The notes under the pieces are model-generated. The model was given only the letters and a program-made list of their open reading frames with translations, was not told where the DNA came from and made no database searches. A program made the position numbers and the translations under genes. Source: Pseudomonas saudiphocaensis (GTDB taxonomy: Bacteria; Pseudomonadota; Gammaproteobacteria; Pseudomonadales; Pseudomonadaceae). From it: 64,000 nt of DNA. Positions 58,401 through 64,000 of this stretch are shown piece after piece (positions within the stretch are counted from its first letter, which is position 1; every line of letters begins with the position of its first letter). The stretch lies in the NCBI RefSeq assembly GCF_000756775.1, contig NZ_CCSF01000001.1:3596001-3660000 (forward strand), given 5' to 3'.

Positions 58401-59167
58401 CCGACGGCGAAAGACGCCGGCAGCTGCGCAACCGGTTCGAGGAAATGGGATATCGCGTTACCGAATGCCGGCGCAGTGAAGAGGCTCGGCTGGCTTTTGC
58501 CGAACATTCCTTCGTTGTGCTGGTCATTGACTTCGACCTGCCTGATGAAAATGGGCTGGATCTGCTCGAAGCGCTCGACCGCCTGCGTCCCCTGGATGAT
58601 ACGCGCGTGCTGCTGACCAGCAGCGAACCTCTTTCGCAAAAAAATCTGCAACGCTTGCGGCGCTATTCGTCGGTGGCGTTGTCAAAAAACGAAGGACTTG
58701 AGCACATGGATGATGCACTGAAACCTGCTGCGAATACTCCTGTGGCAGTGGCAATAAACGAGCAGGAACAGCCGATGTTGGGCCAGCGGGTATTGCTGGC
58801 TGTGCCCGATGTGCGATCCATCTATGCCATCAGTGCCCTGCTGGATGAGCAGGGCCTGCAGGTGGTGCCGGCAACGACAGCCATCGAAGCGCTAAAACGC
58901 TTCGATGAAGATGCCTTCGACCTTGCACTGGTGGATATGAAACTGCCTAACGAAGATGGTATCGCTCTGATTCGGCAATTGAGAAACGACTATGGCTGCC
59001 AGGTGCCCATCGTCGTTTTGACGGCGACCGAAGCGCCTGAAGAGCGCGAGGCGGGACTTGCCGCTGGTGCTGACGACTGGCTGAGCAAGCCGGTAGAAAG
59101 CGTCGCTTTGAGTATGCTGCTGCAGCGCTGCCTGGGAAATGCCGCAGCCTTGTCGGGCCCACGATAA
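55466..59167 (+). CDS. Hybrid sensor kinase: CHASE-PAS-PAS-HisKA-HATPase-REC-REC-REC
   Basis: A 1233-residue membrane kinase. Helix one (about 12-32) and helix two (about 315-336) flank a periplasmic CHASE domain (about 70-240). Two PAS domains follow (about 355-460 and 468-585). The phospho-acceptor is His613 in NMSHELRTPLNS. The ATPase has NALKFT (Asn733), DTGIGIA and GGTGLGLA. Three receiver domains carry candidate Asp902, Asp1022 and Asp1157 with lysines at 950 and 1208; the second is the most divergent. No Hpt domain is present. It precedes a REC-GGDEF-EAL gene by only 115 bases and is very likely its partner. Confidence 0.93.
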   Translation: MDSRSALHPRKPWLPLLVTSVLMAGLSGWIGWQWHVQEARVRAEQAQRFNLAVNDVESTLRERMRAYEMVLRGLAGLFVAGDDVSLAEWTQAADQLQVQELYPGIQAVALARYVRADEMPGMLERIIASGRSDFRVYPAGERDDYLITDFIHPLGWRNRRVQGFDMLSEAARRDAVLAARNMGMPMLTEPLRLKQETEENAQAGVLLYLPLYRPGEPVTTLEERQRSFAGTLHGAFRLTDLMEGVLGSRSRLFQLQLFDAADPETPLLVGRAPVSTDAMYHRTRNLYVYGRSWQLEVASTPEYEAILARVGRAFNLVTALTAALLFSLLVGGYLYLRERALRSSQELGARLQEREARFRHLIEQLPVATLLCNSQGRIELANQSAATLLGSTAGLLAGERLNRYVPGALEEPSREQQPMDGQQETSALREDGRVIPVSLSLTSFNRDDGIYHLLNLVDLQPRKRDEERFRNVVEASPNAFLLLDHRGRIVMVNRQTELLFGYDRQELVGQPVEILIPESMHKAYLQVRHRFMQEPESLRLGDNRELFGRRRDGHLVPVEVGLSPLRSGEELLVQAVVTDISHRKEAERRLRDQAHELMVANRYKSEFLANMSHELRTPLNSILILGDQLRQNAGNNLTEKQVRHADIIYRSGQDLLQLINDVLDLARIESGHMQIRLEPLDLPGLLAELTSTLAPMAEQKKLALSTQIDADVPATIISDRQRLQQILLNLVTNALKFTQQGSVTIYASYRVEADGEMLRIEIRDTGIGIAEDQHERIFLAFQQIDGSISRQYGGTGLGLAIARQLTEVLGGKIRLESSEGCGACFIVDLPVGQVPASEPRSRGEVSVRSGGSNVLIIDNDAELTAEIRDVGLEHGFSSVSCTTGEQGLVALERNRFAAVFLDILLPDMSGWQVYRMLRADGRHQGMPVYLISTVAQPADWTDDDSRWLLKPVAQAELERLFIDLAVQEINPARLLLVETDGERRRQLRNRFEEMGYRVTECRRSEEARLAFAEHSFVVLVIDFDLPDENGLDLLEALDRLRPLDDTRVLLTSSEPLSQKNLQRLRRYSSVALSKNEGLEHMDDALKPAANTPVAVAINEQEQPMLGQRVLLAVPDVRSIYAISALLDEQGLQVVPATTAIEALKRFDEDAFDLALVDMKLPNEDGIALIRQLRNDYGCQVPIVVLTATEAPEEREAGLAAGADDWLSKPVESVALSMLLQRCLGNAAALSGPR

Positions 59168-59199
59168 TCAGGCCCGGCTCACAATAAGGAGAGTCTTCG

Positions 59200-59283
59200 A
59201 TGCGCCCCACATTCTCATCCGGTCTAGCAGTCCGCATCGCTCGAGCCGGCGTCGGGTGCCTATCCCGCCGGAAGTGCGACTGA
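59200..59283 (+). CDS. 27-residue leader ORF coupled to the GGDEF/EAL gene
   Basis: ATG at 59200 is preceded by AAGGAG with an 8-base gap, far better than the RBS of the large gene. The frame reads MRPTFSSGLAVRIARAGVG and ends RRKCD with TGA at 59281-59283. That TGA overlaps the ATG of the GGDEF/EAL gene (TGATG). The peptide is basic with no recognised domain. The arrangement looks like translational coupling: ribosomes finishing the leader would restart on the regulator. Confidence 0.55.
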   Translation: MRPTFSSGLAVRIARAGVGCLSRRKCD

Positions 59284-61424
59284 TGCCCTGGCCCCAGGCC
59301 AAGGAGCAGTCAGAGGCCCGCACGCTGCTGGTGGTGGATGATCGCGAGGCGAACCTGGTCGCGATGGAAGCCCTGCTGGGCGATGAGGACTGGACTGTAC
59401 ATACGGTCAACTCTGGCGAGGCAGCGCTGCAAGCGCTGCTGGATCTGGATGTCGAGCTGGTGCTGCTGGACGTTCAGATGCCGGGCATGGACGGCTTTGA
59501 AGTGGCTCGATTGATGCGCGGCAACCCGCATACGCGCTACACGCCGATCATTTTCGTTTCGGCCATAGCCCATACCCGTGAATCGGTCCTACGCGGTTAC
59601 GCGACCGGCGCGGTGGACTTCGTCCTTAAGCCTTTCGACCCTCAGGTGCTCAAGCTCAAGATCAACACGTTGCTAAGCCACGAACACAATCGGCGCAATC
59701 TGCAGCTGCTCAGCCAGCAGCTGGACAGCGCTCGGGCGTTCAATGCATCGGTGCTGAACAATGCTGCCGAAGGCATTCTGGTGGTTGGTGAGGACGGCTA
59801 CATCAATTTCGCCAATCCGGCCATTGCGCGGATGCTGCATACCGATGTGGAACATTTGCAGGGCACCGCGCTGGCGGATCACCTTGCCAGTCCGCAGCTG
59901 CCCGATGCCTGGCGCGACAGTGACTTCTACAAGCATTGGCGCAACGGCGAGACTTATCGGCTGCACGAAGCCCAGCTGAACACCGCTCGTGGCGGCACCC
60001 TGCCGGTTGCCCTGTCAGCCTCGCCTCTGCCACGCCAGCAGCGCTCGATGGTGGTGATTGCCCTGGACATGTCGGTCGTGCGCAACCTGCATGTGCAGCT
60101 GGAGACCCAGGCTGTTACCGACTCGCTGACCGGCTTGCTCAACCGCCGCGGCTTTCACCAGGCCCTGGATTCCGCGCTGGCGCGGGTCGATCGAAACGGC
60201 AAGCGTATGGCCATCCTCTATATCGACCTGGATGGCTTCAAACGCATCAATGATTCCCTGGGGCACGATGCCGGTGACGAAATCCTCTGTCGAGTGGCGC
60301 GGCTGCTGGAAACCTGCATGCGTCCTTACGACATCATCGCGCGCATGGGCGGTGACGAATTCACCGCCTTGCTGGACTCGCTCGATCATCCGGAAGATGC
60401 CGCCAGGGTGGCGGAAAAGCTCATCGAACTCATTTCCGTTCGGCACACCGTCGACGGCACCGAAGTAACCCTCGGTGCGAGCATTGGCATCGCTCACTTT
60501 CCTGACTGCGGACAAAGCGTCGAAGAGCTTCTGCGCTCGGCAGATATGGCCATGTACGAAGCCAAACGGGCAGGGCGGCAGCAGTATCGGTTCTTCTCCA
60601 AGGAAATGAACGGGCGCGCCCATGCACGCCTGATGATGGAGGAAAACCTGCGCAGCACCATCGACCGCAATGGTTTCGATTTGGTCTACCAGCCGCAGAT
60701 CATGCTCGAAACCGGTGAGCTGCGCGGTTTCGAGGCCTTGCTGCGCTGGGATTTCAAGGGGCGTGGAGAGGTCGAGCCGAATGTCTTCATTCCCCTGTTG
60801 GAAGAAACCCGGCTGATCGACCGTGTCGGTCAGTGGGCTTTGCGCGAAGGCATGGCTCAGTGCCGCGAGTGGCGTGACAGTTTTGGAAAGGACCTGGTAC
60901 TCAGTTTCAACGTCAGCCCGGTACAGTTCGGTCGTGCCGGGCTGCTCGACGACCTGCGCCGTCTGCTGGACGAGTTCCAGCTCGATCCACATCAACTTGA
61001 GTTGGAGGTCACCGAAGGCGCACTGATGCAGGATCTGCAGCAGAGCTGCGATCAATTGCGCCGGTTGCGGGAGCTCGGGGTACGGGTGGCAGTGGACGAC
61101 TTCGGCACAGGCTATTCATCCCTGGCCTACCTGCGTCACTTCGAACTGGATACGCTGAAGATCGATCGATTGTTCATCGCCAATATGCTGGACTCGCCAC
61201 GCGATGCTGCTGTGGTCAGCACCATCATCGACCTGGGGCGCAATCTGGAGCTCGAAGTGATTGCCGAAGGCGTCGAGACCGTAGCACAGCGCGACTGGTT
61301 GGTCGCACATGGTTGCCAGGTAATGCAGGGCTTCCTGGTTGCCCCGGGATTGACTCTCGAGGAAACCCAGAACTTCCCGAGTCAGGTGGACTGGCTGCAG
61401 CTGGATGAAGTGGGCAGCAGCTAG
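59283..61424 (+). CDS. Response regulator REC-PAS-GGDEF-EAL (c-di-GMP enzyme)
   Basis: 713 residues. The receiver (about 13-130) has VVDDREANL, phospho-acceptor Asp63 (LLDVQMPGMDG) and Lys116. A PAS domain follows (about 150-265). The cyclase domain has GGDEF at 356-360 and an RxxD inhibitory site (Arg347-Asp350) five residues before it. The phosphodiesterase domain has EAL at 484-486, NVSPVQF and DDFGTG (605-610). Both catalytic motifs are intact, so it could make or break c-di-GMP. The start ATG overlaps the stop of a 27-residue leader. Convergent with the acyltransferase gene, sharing 4 bases at the ends. Confidence 0.93.
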   Translation: MPWPQAKEQSEARTLLVVDDREANLVAMEALLGDEDWTVHTVNSGEAALQALLDLDVELVLLDVQMPGMDGFEVARLMRGNPHTRYTPIIFVSAIAHTRESVLRGYATGAVDFVLKPFDPQVLKLKINTLLSHEHNRRNLQLLSQQLDSARAFNASVLNNAAEGILVVGEDGYINFANPAIARMLHTDVEHLQGTALADHLASPQLPDAWRDSDFYKHWRNGETYRLHEAQLNTARGGTLPVALSASPLPRQQRSMVVIALDMSVVRNLHVQLETQAVTDSLTGLLNRRGFHQALDSALARVDRNGKRMAILYIDLDGFKRINDSLGHDAGDEILCRVARLLETCMRPYDIIARMGGDEFTALLDSLDHPEDAARVAEKLIELISVRHTVDGTEVTLGASIGIAHFPDCGQSVEELLRSADMAMYEAKRAGRQQYRFFSKEMNGRAHARLMMEENLRSTIDRNGFDLVYQPQIMLETGELRGFEALLRWDFKGRGEVEPNVFIPLLEETRLIDRVGQWALREGMAQCREWRDSFGKDLVLSFNVSPVQFGRAGLLDDLRRLLDEFQLDPHQLELEVTEGALMQDLQQSCDQLRRLRELGVRVAVDDFGTGYSSLAYLRHFELDTLKIDRLFIANMLDSPRDAAVVSTIIDLGRNLELEVIAEGVETVAQRDWLVAHGCQVMQGFLVAPGLTLEETQNFPSQVDWLQLDEVGSS

Positions 61425-62326
61425 CTCGAAGGAAACTGCTGGTGCAGCCGGTCGAGCTGGGTGTCTTTTTCGGCCCAGAGCTGGTTAACCCACAGCTGGA
61501 AACTCGTGCGATAGCTTTCATCCTGGTCATAACTGCGGCTCAGGAACTCGTCCGGTATGGGCCGCGAGTCGATGCACATGACCACTTGGTCTACCCGGCC
61601 GCAGAGCAAGTCCCAGAAGCTTGGGTTGCCGCTGGGGTAGTGGATGGTGATATCGATCAGCGCGGTAAGCTGCTCACCCATTGCGTCGATGACGAAGGCG
61701 ATACCGCCGGCCTTGGGCCTTAACAGGTGGCGGTAGGGCGACGCCTGTTCGGCGTGCTTGCCGGTTGTAAAACGCGTGCCTTCGAGGAAGTTGAACACCG
61801 ATACAGGGTTGGTTCGGTAGCGCTCGCACGCCTTGCGCGTGGTGGCCAGGTCTTCGCCGCGTTTCTCCGGATGCTTGGCCAGATATTCCTTGCTGAAGCG
61901 TTTCATGAAGGGAAACTCCAGCGCCCACCAGCACAGGCCGATCACCGGCACCCAGATCAGCTCCTGCTTGAGAAAGAACTTGAGAATCGGCATCCGTCGG
62001 TTGAGCTGGTATTGCAACATCAGAATGTCAGCCCAGCTCTGGTGATTGCTGGTGACCAACCAGGAATGGCGCATATCGACCTTCTCCAGACCTTCGACAT
62101 GCCATCGGGTGCGCTGGACCGAATCCATCCAGAAAGCATTTACCCCCATCCAGGACTCGGCGATCCAGTGCATGCCGGTACGCAAAGCACGTTGTATTGG
62201 GGGGACAGGTAGGAGCAGTTTGAGCAACGCAAGCAAGAACAGCGGCCAGCACCAGAACAACGTATTCAGCGCCAGTATCAAACCGGCCAGAACGCCCCGC
62301 AGCGGGGCAGGAAGAAAACTCAGCAT
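61421..62326 (-). CDS. YihG-type lysophospholipid acyltransferase
   Basis: 301 residues. An N-terminal membrane segment (VLAGLILALNTLFWCWPLFLLALLKLLL), the acyltransferase box HX4D in TSNHQSWADIL, and the FLEGTRFT motif fit the 1-acylglycerol-3-phosphate acyltransferase family, branch YihG/NptA. GLCWWALEFPFMKRFSKEYL is typical of that branch. The TTG at 62329 is in frame, but the ATG at 62326 is preferred. Confidence 0.9.
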   Translation of the reverse strand: MLSFLPAPLRGVLAGLILALNTLFWCWPLFLLALLKLLLPVPPIQRALRTGMHWIAESWMGVNAFWMDSVQRTRWHVEGLEKVDMRHSWLVTSNHQSWADILMLQYQLNRRMPILKFFLKQELIWVPVIGLCWWALEFPFMKRFSKEYLAKHPEKRGEDLATTRKACERYRTNPVSVFNFLEGTRFTTGKHAEQASPYRHLLRPKAGGIAFVIDAMGEQLTALIDITIHYPSGNPSFWDLLCGRVDQVVMCIDSRPIPDEFLSRSYDQDESYRTSFQLWVNQLWAEKDTQLDRLHQQFPSS

Positions 62327-62403
62327 CAATCGGCTCGCCAGGACAACAATGGCGGCAAGAGTAATGATTGTCCGATGAACTGCAAGCGGGAAGTGACCCG
62401 GCA

Positions 62404-62440
62404 GCCTCCGCTCCCGGCCGGGTTGGCCGGGAGCGGAGGC
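62404..62440 (-). terminator. Strong hairpin after pta
   Basis: A perfect 16-bp stem (GCCTCCGCTCCCGGCC 62404-62419 with GGCCGGGAGCGGAGGC 62425-62440), 5-base loop. It starts 7 bases after the pta stop on the - strand. No T run, so termination may depend on stem strength or be a processing/stability element. Confidence 0.65.
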
Positions 62441-62446
62441 GGGACA

Positions 62447-64000
62447 TCAGGCGGTGCGGTTAGCAGCCTGCAGTGCGGTGAGGGCGATGGTGAAGACGAT
62501 GTCGTCGACCAGGGCGCCGCGGGAGAGGTCGTTGACCGGCTTGGCCAGTCCTTGCAGCATCGGGCCCACGCTGAGGCAGTTAGCGTTGCGCTGAACCGCC
62601 TTGTAGGTGGTGTTGCCGGTGTTCAGGTCGGGGAAGATGAACACGGTGGCTTGGCCTGCAACCTTGCTGTTTGGAGCCTTCTGCTTGCCAACGCTGAGTA
62701 CGGAGGCGGCATCGTACTGCAGAGGGCCGTCGATCGGCAGGTCAGGCGCACGCTCTTGAGCAATGCGCGTGGCCTCGGTGACCTTTTCCACTTCAGCACC
62801 AGCGCCGGAGCTGCCGGTGGAGTAGCTGATCATCGCTACACGCGGGTTGACGCCCAGGGCAACGGCCGACTCGGCGCTCTGCAGGGCAATTTCTGCCAGC
62901 TCGGAAGCGCTCGGGTTCGGGTTGACCGCGCAGTCGCCGTAGACCAGCACCTGGTCGGGCAGCAGCATGAAAAATACCGAAGACACGAGGCTGTAGCCCG
63001 GTGCGGTCTTGATCAGCTGCAGGGCCGGACGGATGGTGTTCGCGGTGGTATGTACGGCGCCGGAAACCAGGCCGTCCACTTCATCCAGAGCAAGCATCAT
63101 GGTGCCAAGTACTACGGTGTCCTTGAGCTGCTCGCGGGCATCATCCGGGGTCAGCCCCTTGGCCTTGCGCATTTCGCACATGGGTGCAACGTAGCGCTCG
63201 GTGATCGCATCCGGGTCGAGAATCTCCAGGCTCGCCGGCAGCACGATGCCTTGCTCGCGGGCCACGGCCTGCACTTCTTCCGGCTTGGCCAGGAGTACGC
63301 AACGGGCAATGCCGCGTTCCTGGCAGATGACTGCTGCGCGGATGGTGCGCGGCTCGTTGCCTTCGGGCAGGACAATGCGCTTGTTGGCATCCTGGGCACG
63401 CTTGACCAACTGGTAGCGGAACGCCGGCGGTGACAGGCGCAGCTCGCTACGCGGCACGCTGAGCCGAGGATGGAGCAGTTCGGGTTGCAGATGCGAGGCG
63501 ATGAAATCGGTGACCTTGGCCGCGCGCTCGACATCGTCGGCCGGGGTTTCGCGGTTTAGACCGTTCAGATTGGTGGCGGTCTCGTAGGAGCCGGTCTGCA
63601 CGGTCATTACCGGCAGGCCGCTGTCCAGCGCGGCCTTGCAAAGATCGAGGATGCGCTGGTCGGGGCCAAAGTCGCCGGTCAGCAGCAGGCCGCCCAGTTT
63701 GACGCCATTGAGCGAAGCCAGGCAGGCGGCCAGGATGACATCGTCACGGTCGCCGGGGGTTACGACCAGCACACCGGGCTGTAGCAGGTGCGCCATGTTC
63801 GGTACGGTGCGCGCGGCCAGGATGATCTTCTGCACGCGGCGCTGGTCGGCTTCGCCAGCGCTCAATACGCGGGCACCCAGAGCTGAGGCGATATCGCAGG
63901 TGCGCAGGGCATTGAGCTCCGCGTTGAAGGGGACGGCGCCGAGCAGCTGGAAAATATCGCTGCCGAGCAGAGGCAGTTGGGCTTTGATGCGTTCGACGAA
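62447..64000 (-). CDS. pta: Phosphate acetyltransferase (5' end beyond window)
   Basis: Interconverts acetyl-CoA and acetyl-phosphate in acetate metabolism. 517 C-terminal residues are visible. The frame is open to base 64000; reading on past 63865 gives [20 protein letters not shown], the normal Pta N-terminal region. The DRTGG domain (about 63000-63550 on DNA) and the C-terminal PTA_PTB domain with [39 protein letters not shown] and [18 protein letters not shown] are intact. The start codon lies to the right of this window, where ackA is usually found next. Confidence 0.96.
   Translation of the reverse strand, partial: FVERIKAQLPLLGSDIFQLLGAVPFNAELNALRTCDIASALGARVLSAGEADQRRVQKIILAARTVPNMAHLLQPGVLVVTPGDRDDVILAACLASLNGVKLGGLLLTGDFGPDQRILDLCKAALDSGLPVMTVQTGSYETATNLNGLNRETPADDVERAAKVTDFIASHLQPELLHPRLSVPRSELRLSPPAFRYQLVKRAQDANKRIVLPEGNEPRTIRAAVICQERGIARCVLLAKPEEVQAVAREQGIVLPASLEILDPDAITERYVAPMCEMRKAKGLTPDDAREQLKDTVVLGTMMLALDEVDGLVSGAVHTTANTIRPALQLIKTAPGYSLVSSVFFMLLPDQVLVYGDCAVNPNPSASELAEIALQSAESAVALGVNPRVAMISYSTGSSGAGAEVEKVTEATRIAQERAPDLPIDGPLQYDAASVLSVGKQKAPNSKVAGQATVFIFPDLNTGNTTYKAVQRNANCLSVGPMLQGLAKPVNDLSRGALVDDIVFTIALTALQAANRTA

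Overview
The window reads as chromosome of a Pseudomonas-like gammaproteobacterium. I infer the P. stutzeri group (Stutzerimonas) from the style of the intergenic repeats, but that is not proven here. The evidence for Pseudomonas is gene order: ftsH-folP-glmM-tpiA-secG-tRNA-Leu-tRNA-fMet-rimP-nusA-infB-rbfA-truB-rpsO-pnp, then pgi/panD/panC/panB/folK/pcnB/crcZ/cbrB/cbrA/cbrX/gluQ/dksA. This is the conserved Pseudomonas arrangement, read along this strand. There is no phage, insertion sequence, CRISPR array or rRNA. Both ends are cut: ftsH lacks its 5' part and pta lacks its N-terminal end.

Region 1 (1-13.9 kb, + strand) is core information processing: FtsH protease, folate and cell-wall precursor enzymes, SecG, two tRNAs, and the transcription/translation operon from rimP to pnp. 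A consensus sigma-70 promoter precedes tRNA-fMet, and two intrinsic terminators lie between it and rimP. Region 2 (13.9-19.0 kb) has a periplasmic BON protein behind a good sigma-54 promoter, two tandem DUF2845 proteins, a large DUF748 protein and an MpaB-type oxygenase. Region 3 (19.1-32.4 kb, - strand) has pgi, the pantothenate genes, folK-pcnB, then the carbon/nitrogen control locus CbrX-CbrA-CbrB. The CrcZ small RNA lies between cbrB and pcnB, with its own sigma-54 promoter and six A-rich Hfq/Crc-type motifs.

Region 4 (32.5-44.4 kb) is mixed accessory metabolism: aminotransferase, SfsA, a sorbosone-dehydrogenase-like lipoprotein, MgtC, membrane proteins, an SDR dehydrogenase, a SulP transporter and malate:quinone oxidoreductase. 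A 950-base stretch without a recognised gene (37957-38906) holds the most striking unexplained structure. It has three copies of a dyad (GTTATCC, 23 bases, GGATAAS), each carrying a perfect DnaA-box sequence TGTGGATAA. The second and third are followed by paired TTGATCA repeats. A tiny ORF with a strong ribosome binding site lies between copies two and three.

Region 5 (44.4-54.5 kb) is a run of small, mostly envelope or housekeeping genes. It includes an unusual SRAP/YedK-like protein and a GDT1-family manganese exporter with a likely yybP-ykoY riboswitch. Region 6 (54.6-64 kb) has an OmpA lipoprotein, a CHASE-PAS-PAS hybrid kinase with three receiver domains, and a REC-PAS-GGDEF-EAL response regulator. 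The regulator's start codon overlaps the stop of a 27-residue leader ORF. An acyltransferase and pta follow. The kinase and regulator very probably form one c-di-GMP signalling module.
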